Assembly (NCBI GenBank): GCA_050259235.1
Contig: JBLNAG010000002.1
Span: forward strand, 186,001-250,000
Source: UBA5364 sp050259235
Lineage (GTDB): Bacteria > Bacillota_I > Bacilli_A > RF39 > UBA660
Length of the DNA stretch: 64,000 nucleotides
Direction: 5' to 3'
How positions within the stretch are numbered: the stretch's first letter is position 1; every line of letters begins with the position of its first letter. The position numbers and the translations under genes are program-made. A model generated the notes under the pieces. It did no database searches. It saw nothing but the letters and a program-made list of their open reading frames with translations, and had not been told where the DNA came from. Below, one piece after another: positions 35,209 to 43,407 of this stretch.

Positions 35209-35260
35209 AAATCACCATTCCTATATAAATTATAAACTATTTTATACGTATTTACATTAA

Positions 35261-37666
35261 TTATTTATTATTACTTAAAAATTTAGTTAATGGTATTTTT
35301 ATCATTTCAGTAACGAATAAATATGCAAATGATAATCCAACTATTATCATTAAGTGATTTAATGTTGGTATTGTAAATTCAAAGAAATCAGCAGTCACTG
35401 GAATTATAGGTAATGCAATTGCTAAAAGTAATGAGATTAATGATAAAAATATAATGATTGGTGCTGGTAATCCTGCTTTTCTAATTGGAAGCATACTTCT
35501 AATAGAAAATATCAATAGTATTTCTGTAATGACACTAGCTATAAACCAATTAGTTTGTAATACTTCTGGAGAAATACGATAGAATAAAGCAAAATACATA
35601 AAATCAAAAATAGTACTTACTAAACCTAATGTGACAAATATTATATATAGTGATTTAAAATCATAATGATATGGCTTAGCTACTTCTTCTTTTGATACTC
35701 TATCAAATGCAATAGCCATCATAGGAAAATCTGAAAGTAGATTTAATAATAATAATTGTTTTGGTAACATTGGTAAAAAGGTAATAAATAATGATCCTAT
35801 TGCTACTGCATAAAAGTTTCCAAAATTAGAAATCAAAGTAGTACGAATATACTTCATAGTATTGGCATGTGTAACTCTACCAAGATGAATTCCATTAACA
35901 ATTACTCTTAAATCATTTTTTAAAAGAACAATATCAGCCACTTCACGGGCAACATCCGAAGCTGATTGAACAACCATTGATACATTAGCAGCTTTTAAAG
36001 CAGGAGCATCATTTATCCCTTCACCTAAATATCCAATTGTATATTGTTCCTTAAGCATTTTAATTAATTCTAATTTTTGTTCAGGAGTAGTACGGGCAAA
36101 AACACGAATTTTACCAACCATTTGGTGTTGCTCATTAGCTGGCATTGAAAAGAAAGTTTTAGCATCCATAACTTCATCATCACTTGTTACTAATCCTGCT
36201 TTTTTTCCAACTGCTGAAGCTACGATTAAAGCATCCCCAGTTATTATAGTAATAGCTATATTCATAAGCCTAGCTAGTTTTATTGTTTCTTTAGTAGTTG
36301 ATTTAAGTTTATCAACAAATGATACAAACCCACCAAACTTAGTTTCTTTTCCATCGTTATAACTAACACCTATTACACGATGTCCTTTTTTTTCTTGTTT
36401 ATCAAGCCATCCTTGCACTTTTTCTTTATTAATAATTCCTTGTTCAAAAAAGTATTCTGGACTTCCTCTACGTATATGAAGAGTAACACCATCATTTCGT
36501 TCAACAATTGCTCCATTACTTCTTAATTCTGGTTCAAAGGCTTCTTCTTTTATTAATTTATATTTATTAACTTCTTCACGTTGATCATCCGATATAGATT
36601 CATCAGTTGCTAAATCAAATGGTTCTGGAATACGTTCATTTAAACCAATAGCTGCAAGCCTTGCTAAAACTAATGGGTTAAACTTGGAATTTGGAATTGC
36701 ATAACTATCTACATAAGCAAGTTTGTTTTCTGTTATTGTTCCTGTCTTATCAGTACAAAGTAAATTAACTGATCCTAAATCTTGAATGGAAGATAATCTT
36801 TTTACCAAGACATTATTCTTAGCAAATTGAAGAGAACCTTTTGAAAGAGAAAAAGTAATAACAAGTGGTAAAGCTTCCGGTATAACTGATACTGAAAGAG
36901 CTATTGCAAAAACAATAAGGTTAATAAGATCAGCATTTTCTCCCTCAATAAATACATTTGCTAGTATTATAAAAACAAGCGTTACAGCAGTGGTTGATAA
37001 AATAAATTTACTAATTCTATCTATTCCTTTAGTAAGTACACTATCTGTTTGAATAGAAGTTGCTGCTAAAGATATACCTGCTAATTTAGTCTTTAAACCT
37101 GTATTAACTACTTCTACAGTAGCATTTCCTCTAACAATTACTACTCCTTGAAAAATACGATTATCATCATTTATCTTATCATCTTTAATAGCATATTTAG
37201 CAACTGGAACACTTTCCCCAGTAAATGTTGTTTCATCAACCATTAAATTAGTTGCTTCTAATATATTAACATCAGCGGGAACAATATCCCCTGATTCTAA
37301 TTTTACAATATCCCCAGGTACTATTAAATCAATTGGTATTTCTTGATCTTTACCATCACGACAAACAGTAATTGTTCTAAGAAGATATGATTTAAGCTTT
37401 TCAGCTGCTGCATTTGATTTATATTCTTGAATTACATTAAGAGTAGTTCCTAAAAATATAAATATCAAAATAAATATAGCATCAGTATTTTCTCCTAATA
37501 AAAAAGTTATGATAGCTGCAAATAACAATAATAAATTAAAAATACCCTCAAGTTGCCTAAATATCAATTTAAAGATAGAGAAACGTTTCTTTGGTAAAGT
37601 GTTTTTACCATACTTTAAAAGTTGTTTTTTTGCTTCTATTGACGAAAGTCCATAAATCTTATTCAT
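35261..37666 (-). CDS. Cation-transporting P-type ATPase
   Basis: P2/P3-like ATPase of 801 residues with a cation_ATPase_N start (YGLSSIEAKKQLLKYGKN), a TGESVPV actuator loop, phosphorylation motif CTDKTGTITEN (Asp about 315), and C-terminal membrane bundle. The hinge motif reads GEGINDAPALK, with Glu where most P-type ATPases have Asp (GDGIND). My recollection is that a subgroup of these ATPases carries this same change. The short N-terminus without metal-binding CxxC excludes a heavy-metal pump; Mg2+ or Ca2+ are the likely ions. Monocistronic, ATG at 37666 after AAGGGGTG. Confidence 0.85.
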   Translation of the reverse strand: MNKIYGLSSIEAKKQLLKYGKNTLPKKRFSIFKLIFRQLEGIFNLLLLFAAIITFLLGENTDAIFILIFIFLGTTLNVIQEYKSNAAAEKLKSYLLRTITVCRDGKDQEIPIDLIVPGDIVKLESGDIVPADVNILEATNLMVDETTFTGESVPVAKYAIKDDKINDDNRIFQGVVIVRGNATVEVVNTGLKTKLAGISLAATSIQTDSVLTKGIDRISKFILSTTAVTLVFIILANVFIEGENADLINLIVFAIALSVSVIPEALPLVITFSLSKGSLQFAKNNVLVKRLSSIQDLGSVNLLCTDKTGTITENKLAYVDSYAIPNSKFNPLVLARLAAIGLNERIPEPFDLATDESISDDQREEVNKYKLIKEEAFEPELRSNGAIVERNDGVTLHIRRGSPEYFFEQGIINKEKVQGWLDKQEKKGHRVIGVSYNDGKETKFGGFVSFVDKLKSTTKETIKLARLMNIAITIITGDALIVASAVGKKAGLVTSDDEVMDAKTFFSMPANEQHQMVGKIRVFARTTPEQKLELIKMLKEQYTIGYLGEGINDAPALKAANVSMVVQSASDVAREVADIVLLKNDLRVIVNGIHLGRVTHANTMKYIRTTLISNFGNFYAVAIGSLFITFLPMLPKQLLLLNLLSDFPMMAIAFDRVSKEEVAKPYHYDFKSLYIIFVTLGLVSTIFDFMYFALFYRISPEVLQTNWFIASVITEILLIFSIRSMLPIRKAGLPAPIIIFLSLISLLLAIALPIIPVTADFFEFTIPTLNHLMIIVGLSFAYLFVTEMIKIPLTKFLSNNK

Positions 37667-37737
37667 AGTGTCACCCCTTATTATTCTGTAGATATTATAT
37701 CATATCTATAATAATTAAAATTAATTTTTAAACCAAA

Positions 37738-37762
37738 AAAACTCTTATATTTAGAGTCTTTT
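37738..37762 (-). terminator. Terminator after the SDR gene
   Basis: GACTCT / AGAGTT stem with a 7-base loop and a T run on the minus strand, about 40 bases past the stop at 37801. Confidence 0.65.
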
Positions 37763-37800
37763 ATTTAATATTATAACCAATAAATTAAATCATTTATCTT

Positions 37801-38592
37801 TTAAAGCATATTTTTCATTTTTTTATTAATTAATTTTATTGCTTTTTTAGAATTCATCTTATACATGAAATTCATTATTTTTGAATCAGTACCTACATAT
37901 AACTTAAACTTATTCTTTTCAATACCATTAATAATTATTTTTGCAGCTTTTGAAGCAGGAAGCATTTTAAACTTACTAGATTTTTCATCTTGCTTAACTT
38001 GAATATTTGAATTAATAGCTATATTAGTAGCAATAGCACCAGGAAATACTACTGTAACATGGACATTAGTATCCAATAATTCAGAGTACAAACCTTCAGT
38101 AAATAACTTAATCGCTGCTTTAGAAGCACCATATACAGTTTGTCCAGGAAATGGGAAAAACCCACCCATACTTGATATATTAATAATATGAGCTTCATCT
38201 CTATTTAATAAATCAGGTAAAAATAATTTTGTTAATTTTAATGGACCATAAAAATTAATATCCATGACTCTATTAATTGTTTCCATATCTAGTTTTTCAA
38301 AATGAACAAATGGTTGAATAATCCCAGCATTATTAATTAGACCATCAACTACAGAATGATCTTTATAATATTCTTTCTTAAAGTTATTAAGTGATTCTTC
38401 ACTTGCTACATTTACTACATATATAGAAAGGTGTTCATTATTATTTGTTTCCTCTTTTAACTTATTTAAGTTAATTTCATTTATATCTAATGCTATGACA
38501 TATGCACCTTTAGATAATAATTGGATAGTTAACTCTTTACCAATACCAGATCCTGCTCCTGTTACAATTATTCTTTTATCTCTTACTTTCAT
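37801..38592 (-). CDS. Short-chain dehydrogenase/reductase
   Basis: NAD(P)-dependent oxidoreductase of the classical SDR family, 263 residues. The cofactor motif is TGAGSGIGKEL (TGxxxGxG), followed by ALDIN after the second strand, which favours NAD(H). NNAGI and the catalytic YGASKAA (YxxxK) with the upstream Ser in INISSMGG complete the active site. The substrate is unknown; the C-terminal FKMLPASKAAKIIINGIEKNKF pattern occurs in SDRs annotated as acyl or steroid reductases. Monocistronic with its own terminator. Confidence 0.9.
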   Translation of the reverse strand: MKVRDKRIIVTGAGSGIGKELTIQLLSKGAYVIALDINEINLNKLKEETNNNEHLSIYVVNVASEESLNNFKKEYYKDHSVVDGLINNAGIIQPFVHFEKLDMETINRVMDINFYGPLKLTKLFLPDLLNRDEAHIINISSMGGFFPFPGQTVYGASKAAIKLFTEGLYSELLDTNVHVTVVFPGAIATNIAINSNIQVKQDEKSSKFKMLPASKAAKIIINGIEKNKFKLYVGTDSKIMNFMYKMNSKKAIKLINKKMKNML

Positions 38593-38737
38593 TTTACTCC
38601 TCCATAATTATATATATTATATCATTATAATTAGGAATATTATGGTATTTTTATTTAACCTTAGTCAACAAAATGACAAATTCTAACAAGTTTTTTTAAT
38701 TTTAGAGTCTTATTACCAAATATCACATACTATTTTC

Positions 38738-39268
38738 TTAACAATGCCAATTCAATTTTGCTTTATTTGGTTCATCCTTTACCGCAACCTTTCTTAAAGC
38801 TTCAGTCATTTTAAGAACTTCTTCACGTGCTACCTTAGCATATTCTTCATCTGTTGCTTCTAAACCTAACTTATCATAAGCTACAGCTGCTCCCCCATAA
38901 AATGCTAAACCCATTGAATGAGTTGGTGTGTGGAAACATGCTGAAGCTTGGCCAATTGTTCTTGCTGCAGCTTGAGCAGCAGGATTATCTTCAGCTTCAC
39001 GCGCTGCCTGATGACATGAATTTAATATAACATCTTTTACTTCTGGTAATTTTTTCAATCCATTAAACCAATCACGAGAAGCATCTAAAGCCATTTTAGG
39101 TCTATTGTCATTTGGAAAATATTTTTTATATATTGGTAAAATAAAATTTTCAGCATAATCCATACACCATTTAGCAATTGTCTCTTTACTTTGAGTTTCA
39201 ATTAATCTCATTAGTTCTACCATATGATCATCATCATACTTACCTAACATCTTTCTTAATTTTTTCAT
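38738..39268 (-). CDS. Imm-5-like putative immunity protein
   Basis: Helical protein of 176 residues that matches my memory of the Imm-5-like family: LMRLIETQSKETIAKWCMDY, IYKKYFPNDNRPKMALDASR, SCHQAAREAEDNPAAQAAAR and FHTPTHSMGLAFYGG, ending ALRKVAVKDEPNKAKLNWHC. The name comes from polymorphic-toxin immunity, but many family members stand alone, as here, and no toxin gene is adjacent. Several conserved His and Cys could bind metal. It is cytoplasmic, with no signal peptide. ATG at 39268. Confidence 0.72.
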   Translation of the reverse strand: MKKLRKMLGKYDDDHMVELMRLIETQSKETIAKWCMDYAENFILPIYKKYFPNDNRPKMALDASRDWFNGLKKLPEVKDVILNSCHQAAREAEDNPAAQAAARTIGQASACFHTPTHSMGLAFYGGAAVAYDKLGLEATDEEYAKVAREEVLKMTEALRKVAVKDEPNKAKLNWHC

Positions 39269-39318
39269 ATATTCACCTCATTATAATTTTGACATAATTT
39301 ATATGTTATGAATTAAAA

Positions 39319-39819
39319 TTAAAACTTCTTATTATCTTTTGCAGTCATATTTTTATATTCCATTATTGTAAGTCCTACCAATATAATATCTAATAAAGTT
39401 AGTAATAATAATACTATCGAAAAGGAAATACTCATCTTATAAACTTGATAACCAATGAAAGCTATCAAAACAGTTATTGATAATGGATAAGCCCATAATT
39501 TTTTCTTATATAATAAAAATACCATAACAATTTTTATAATACCATGTGATAAAAAATAAAATATAAAGAAGTGTTGAAGTGAAAAAGAAAAATAACTATT
39601 TATTTTTAGAAGTGCACTAGCGATGAAATCTTTAGGATCTTCAACTATTTCCTTAGCAGTAAGTAAATAAATTAATTTACCAAGTCTATCTGGTGTTATA
39701 AAGATTAATAAAAAGCCTCCAATTATTTCAAAGATAGAATTAATTGCTTTCATTAATAACACAATACTAAAACTCATATGAGTAAATTTATTTGTTTCCG
39801 TTTCTTTATTAACTTCCAT
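39319..39819 (-). CDS. DUF2127 family membrane protein
   Basis: Membrane protein of 166 residues with four transmembrane segments. The family pattern is visible as LLMKAINSIFEIIGGFLLIF in the first segment and FFIFYFLSHGIIKIVMVFLL in the second, where the SHGxxK step is typical of DUF2127. Function unknown. The start is the ATG at 39819 after GGGAG; upstream in-frame starts lie before the ribosome site. It is the last core gene before the tRNA-Pro accessory region, whose outermost tRNA-end copy lies 130 bases upstream. Confidence 0.72.
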   Translation of the reverse strand: MEVNKETETNKFTHMSFSIVLLMKAINSIFEIIGGFLLIFITPDRLGKLIYLLTAKEIVEDPKDFIASALLKINSYFSFSLQHFFIFYFLSHGIIKIVMVFLLYKKKLWAYPLSITVLIAFIGYQVYKMSISFSIVLLLLTLLDIILVGLTIMEYKNMTAKDNKKF

Positions 39820-39915
39820 TTTAACAACTCCCATCAATTACTTTTTAATTCCCTCATCCTTATAATTTCTTTATAAGAATTATAACATTAAATTTACTAT
39901 TTTAATATATAAAAA

Positions 39916-39936
39916 AATCATTGCATAGCAATGATT
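39916..39936 (-). terminator. Terminator at the outermost tRNA-end copy
   Basis: AATCATTGC-ATA-GCAATGATT with a run of T on the minus strand. It stands eleven bases beyond the tRNA-end copy at 39947 and ends the transcript of the 40002 gene. Confidence 0.8.
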
Positions 39937-39946
39937 AATTATCAAA

Positions 39947-39957
39947 TGGTCGGGAAA
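39947..39957 (+). repeat. tRNA-Pro 3'-end copy 1 (relic att site)
   Basis: TGGTCGGGAAA, identical to the last 11 bases of tRNA-Pro including CCA. Homology with copy 2 (40955) continues for about 20 more bases (TAAAA-GAATTT-CAAAATTT), so copies 1 and 2 are sister sites. Confidence 0.6.
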
Positions 39958-40001
39958 TAAAAGGAATTTCCAAAATTTAATTTTTATTAAATACCTTTCT
40001 T

Positions 40002-40871
40002 TTAACTTTTTCCTTTTGGAACAAAATTTTCTTGTTCAATAGCTTTTAAATTTCCTATTGCATATTTAAAATACATATCAATTTCAGTAGGTATCCCCTG
40101 AAATTGTACATCACCATTTTGCCAACTACTATATATCTCTGATACTTCTTCACTTGTTCTTCTTATAAATTTATTATCAATAATTTTGTATTCAATATTA
40201 GTACAAGGTCTAAATTCTAAAAAATTTTTTTTATCAAAATCATCCATCTCTAAAGAATCTGCCACTAAGGTTTCGCTAAATAAATCATTTATATTTTTGA
40301 TTTCTTTACCATCAAATCTATTTGTTACCATAGCATTTTCAAAGTATCGTGCTTTCACTTGCTTTGAAATTTCCATTTCTTCAACTGATGGAGTAATATT
40401 TAATGCATTTAAAATATCCATAGCATCTTTATTTTGTGATAAAAAAGCATCAATTTCACTCATAAAAAAATCATAGTTAGAATCATAGTATCCTTCTATT
40501 TTATCCTTAAGATATGAATCTTTTTCAATAATTGAATTTTTAATATTAATGTTTTTATATGTTCTTTTTTGGGTGAAATGGTTTAATTCATGACAAATAG
40601 TTTCAAACAAATCTAAAGCCATACCCTTTTGAAACTTTTTAACTTGGTTACGATTAACAAAAAAAGTTGTATATCCGTCATAACATCCAGCGTATTCATC
40701 CCCATCAGTGACTTCTACTATTGGCTCACGATCAATATTAAAAACTCTCATAAATAACATTTTTGTAAATTCAATAAAAAGTTCTTCTAACTGTTCTAGT
40801 TCCACATATACCTTATTGTTGTAAATATAGGAAATTTTTTTGCAAATTTCTAAAAATCTATTATCACTCAA
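40002..40871 (-). CDS. HExxH-motif putative metallopeptidase in accessory cassette
   Basis: Cytoplasmic protein of 289 residues with ICHELNHFTQ (HExxH at about residue 93) and a downstream SEIDAF at about 140 that could be the third zinc ligand. It has no signal peptide. It recalls the 14509-15396 protein in length, motif and layout, but the two are diverged. It is the only gene between tRNA-end copies 1 and 2, reads leftward and has its own promoter and terminator. The start is a TTG at 40871, five bases after AGGTGAT. Function unknown; a toxin, antitoxin or host-modifying cargo role are all possible. Confidence 0.6.
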   Translation of the reverse strand: MSDNRFLEICKKISYIYNNKVYVELEQLEELFIEFTKMLFMRVFNIDREPIVEVTDGDEYAGCYDGYTTFFVNRNQVKKFQKGMALDLFETICHELNHFTQKRTYKNINIKNSIIEKDSYLKDKIEGYYDSNYDFFMSEIDAFLSQNKDAMDILNALNITPSVEEMEISKQVKARYFENAMVTNRFDGKEIKNINDLFSETLVADSLEMDDFDKKNFLEFRPCTNIEYKIIDNKFIRRTSEEVSEIYSSWQNGDVQFQGIPTEIDMYFKYAIGNLKAIEQENFVPKGKS

Positions 40872-40916
40872 GTTTTATCACCTATACTAATTATATAATA
40901 AATTTAATAAAAATAA

Positions 40917-40942
40917 AACTGTGAACTTTTATCTCCACAGTT
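40917..40942 (-). terminator. Terminator at tRNA-end copy 2
   Basis: AACTGTG / CACAGTT stem with T-rich sequence on the minus strand, 13 bases beyond the tRNA-end copy at 40955; ends the transcript of the 40986 gene. Confidence 0.65.
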
Positions 40943-40954
40943 ATCATTCATCAA

Positions 40955-40965
40955 TGGTCGGGAAA
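40955..40965 (+). repeat. tRNA-Pro 3'-end copy 2 (relic att site)
   Basis: TGGTCGGGAAA, followed by TAAAATGAATTTCAAAATTT, closely matching copy 1. It separates the 40002 gene from the 40986 gene. Confidence 0.6.
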
Positions 40966-40985
40966 TAAAATGAATTTCAAAATTT

Positions 40986-41609
40986 TTATTTTATCTTATC
41001 ATACATCTTTTTGGCAAAAATCGTTGAAGCCAAATATTGTATTAATATTAATAGTATTCCTCCAAAAATTATAATCGTCCATAACATTGAATTGGTTAAA
41101 GAAAAATTTAGATTAAACATACCCTCTAAGTTAGATGCAGTATATTTATCCAAAAGCGCTATGTATGCAGAACAAAAACATATAAAAATAAGTACTACAG
41201 ATGAATATATATTAAACGAGGTCAGGTTATGCTCAAATATTTTTATATTCTCATTTTTTATACTTGCTTGTCTTCCAATATATATGCCTCCAAGTATTCC
41301 AGGTATTATATTAAATACTGGGACACCCATAAAAAATCCAAATATACATATTGAAAGAAATAAATGTATTAATATTAACAAAAACTTATTAATGTTATAA
41401 AAATCATTGATAATTTTTCTAAATAGAAATATATTTAATACTATTGTTATTAAAAGACCTATCATTATACCAATAAATGTATTCCACTTAATCAAATAAA
41501 AACTCCACCAAAAGGTTAAAAACGGTAATATAAAGAAAATAGTTTCAATTATTAAAATAGAAAACAGTTTATCAAATATTTTAATTTGTTTATTTATGTG
41601 CAGACTCAT
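40986..41609 (-). CDS. Hypothetical polytopic membrane protein in accessory cassette
   Basis: Membrane protein of 207 residues with six hydrophobic segments in three hairpins (about 16-38, 42-60, 77-97, 103-120, 138-155 and 175-197). The loop after the fourth has GGIYIGRQASIKNENIK. No family is recognised. It is the only gene between tRNA-end copies 2 and 3, with AGGTGATTAT before the ATG and a leftward terminator beyond the site. Together with the 40002 cassette it gives a repeated plan: one leftward gene, a tRNA-end copy, a hairpin. Confidence 0.6.
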   Translation of the reverse strand: MSLHINKQIKIFDKLFSILIIETIFFILPFLTFWWSFYLIKWNTFIGIMIGLLITIVLNIFLFRKIINDFYNINKFLLILIHLFLSICIFGFFMGVPVFNIIPGILGGIYIGRQASIKNENIKIFEHNLTSFNIYSSVVLIFICFCSAYIALLDKYTASNLEGMFNLNFSLTNSMLWTIIIFGGILLILIQYLASTIFAKKMYDKIK

Positions 41610-41654
41610 ATAATCACCTAATATAATTATATATTATTTTAATAAAAATTAAAA

Positions 41655-41680
41655 CCGTGAAATACCTTTTATTTCCACGA
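41655..41680 (-). terminator. Terminator at tRNA-end copy 3
   Basis: CCGTGAAAT / ATTTCCACG stem with one bulge and flanking A/T runs, 45 bases beyond the element's left end. The flanking TTTAATAAAAA-AAAAC context is shared with the hairpin at 40917. Confidence 0.55.
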
Positions 41681-41724
41681 TTTTTTATGTGTTTTACTCC
41701 AATAATTTGGAGTGAGTTTTCTAA

Positions 41725-41741
41725 TGGTCGGGAAAACAGGA
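41725..41741 (+). other. Left attachment site of the integrative element
   Basis: TGGTCGGGAAAACAGGA, a 17-base direct repeat of tRNA-Pro 46657-46673, including the encoded CCA. The intact tRNA lies at the other end next to the integrase, so this is the displaced outer copy. Confidence 0.8.
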
Positions 41742-41884
41742 CAAAAAATGATGTTTCTGTAAATTCCTAACCGTTGATTTATAAGGGTTTTCCTTACTAC
41801 AATTTACTACATTTTCCTATTTTCTACGAATTTTAAGAGAATTTTGAGAGAACGGAAAGTGTAGTTTTTTATTGCATATTCGAT

Positions 41885-42385
41885 TCAATCTTTATGTATC
41901 AGTTCAACCTTTTTATTCAGTTTGATATTACTAAGATTATCACTAAATGTTATCAATGCTTGTGGTTCTAAATTTTCAATATAAAAGCAAACTTGATGTT
42001 CTCTTAAACCAATTTCATCAATACTTTTGTTTGAAATTTTGGACAACCATTTTTTATGGTTCTTGATAGGTTTGATAGGTTTTAAATCTAAAAATGTTCC
42101 ATCTGGTATCAAACTAAAAATTTCAAAACATATATGCCCAGTACCATCACTATAAAATCCTTTGATATAAAAATTATCAATTCTATCAGCTGGAACTGAC
42201 CAATACATTTCCTTTATTTGATTTGTTGCAAGTTTTTTTATAGAGTTACTTAACTCAATTAAATCACTATCATTAACATAAAAAGTTGATTTTACTTTTG
42301 CATATTCAGATTCAGCTTCAAAGGTAGTTTCACAAAATGTATTAGTTTCATCATGCCATATTTGTTCAATTATCAAATTACTCAC
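41885..42385 (-). CDS. Hypothetical element-encoded protein (166 aa)
   Basis: Not recognised. It is soluble, acidic and probably beta-rich (QIWHDETNTFCETTFEAESEYAKVKSTFYV; the paired GTGHICFEIF and VCFYIENLEPQALITF). It has no signal peptide. The start is a GTG at 42385 after GGTGATATC. It is divergent from rep and lies alone at the left end of the element, in the position typical of accessory cargo. The 140 bases between it and the att site carry AT-rich sequence with TACTACATTTT-like steps that may include integrase arm sites. Confidence 0.55.
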   Translation of the reverse strand: MSNLIIEQIWHDETNTFCETTFEAESEYAKVKSTFYVNDSDLIELSNSIKKLATNQIKEMYWSVPADRIDNFYIKGFYSDGTGHICFEIFSLIPDGTFLDLKPIKPIKNHKKWLSKISNKSIDEIGLREHQVCFYIENLEPQALITFSDNLSNIKLNKKVELIHKD

Positions 42386-42440
42386 GATATCACCATCCTA
42401 AAAATATAATATCACATTTTAAAAGAAAGGAGAACAAAAA

Positions 42441-43328
42441 ATGAATAATAATTCTACCCCAACAACGAAGGGCGCCACTGGCGCTTCGTTGGGTGGGCTA
42501 TTACTTGATAGTAGTCTCATATCTCAAACAAATAATATAAGTTATACAATTAAATTAATAGAATGTGGTGACTATTACTATCTATATTATTTTAATTATA
42601 CTAAGAAAAAAAAGATTAAAAATGAAGATGTACGAAAAATAGACATTAATAGTCTATTTAAAAAAGAAAACAAGGACAAGCAACCTCATTTTATTGAATA
42701 TAAAAATATACTCCGTTCTAAGTTTTCACTTCAAAGACTCATAAAGTCTAATGAAAAAGAGTTTAAAACTTTTATTACTTTAACTTATGCCGATAATACT
42801 CGTGATATAGATATAAAACAATCTAACAAAACATTAAATATTTTTCTTACACAAATAAGAAGGATAAAAAAAGACTTTAAATATGTCTGTGTACCTGAAT
42901 ATCAAAAGAAAAGAGAACAAAAATATGGTTTTAAAGTAATACATTATCATTTATTAACTAATTTGAAAATTGGAATAGATAACAATGTTATATTGCCCCA
43001 AAAAGATGGACGCAAAAATTGTTATGACATAAAATATTGGAATTACGGAATGTCTAGCACTTATTCAATGGAAAATATTAATGTAGTAGGTTATTTATCA
43101 AAATATATGACAAAGGATATTGATAACAGATTATTTAATAAAAGGAGATATTTATATAGCCAAAACTTAAAACATCCAAAAGAATATTTTTTAAATACCG
43201 AAAATGATAAAGACTTTGAAATAATTGCTCATATAAAATCTAATTACAATAAAAAATATGAAAATAGTTACTATTCAATATATGATAATTATGTAATAGA
43301 CTTTCAAGAATATTACAATCAATCATAA
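42441..43328 (+). CDS. rep: HUH-type rolling-circle replication protein
   Basis: Replication initiator of 295 residues. The metal-binding HUH motif is HYHLL at about residue 177. The presumed catalytic tyrosine motif is VGYLSKYMTK at about 218-227 (YxxK), the usual last motif of HUH Rep proteins. FITLTYADNT upstream matches motif I. Its nearest relatives in memory are the rolling-circle Rep-associated proteins of small phages and integrated plasmids. A GC-rich hairpin lies at codons 8-17, giving an odd peptide (TTKGATGASLGGL) and possibly the nick site. AAAGGAGAAC precedes the ATG. Confidence 0.82.
   Translation: MNNNSTPTTKGATGASLGGLLLDSSLISQTNNISYTIKLIECGDYYYLYYFNYTKKKKIKNEDVRKIDINSLFKKENKDKQPHFIEYKNILRSKFSLQRLIKSNEKEFKTFITLTYADNTRDIDIKQSNKTLNIFLTQIRRIKKDFKYVCVPEYQKKREQKYGFKVIHYHLLTNLKIGIDNNVILPQKDGRKNCYDIKYWNYGMSSTYSMENINVVGYLSKYMTKDIDNRLFNKRRYLYSQNLKHPKEYFLNTENDKDFEIIAHIKSNYNKKYENSYYSIYDNYVIDFQEYYNQS
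42464..42490 (+). repeat. GC-rich hairpin inside rep, possible replication origin
   Basis: AACGAAG-G-GCGCC, loop ACT, GGCGCTTCGTT: eleven base pairs with one bulged G, in an otherwise very AT-rich element. There is no T run, so it is not a terminator; GGGTGGGC follows. Confidence 0.6.
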
Positions 43329-43407
43329 ACTTCATCCTATACATGAAGATTCCTTTGTATATGTCTTATATTAATACTTGTGATATAATGTATCTGAGGT
43401 GAGTTTT

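Noticed and set aside
42464..42490. Hairpin in rep as a terminator
   Set aside because: No T run follows and it lies inside an intact coding frame.
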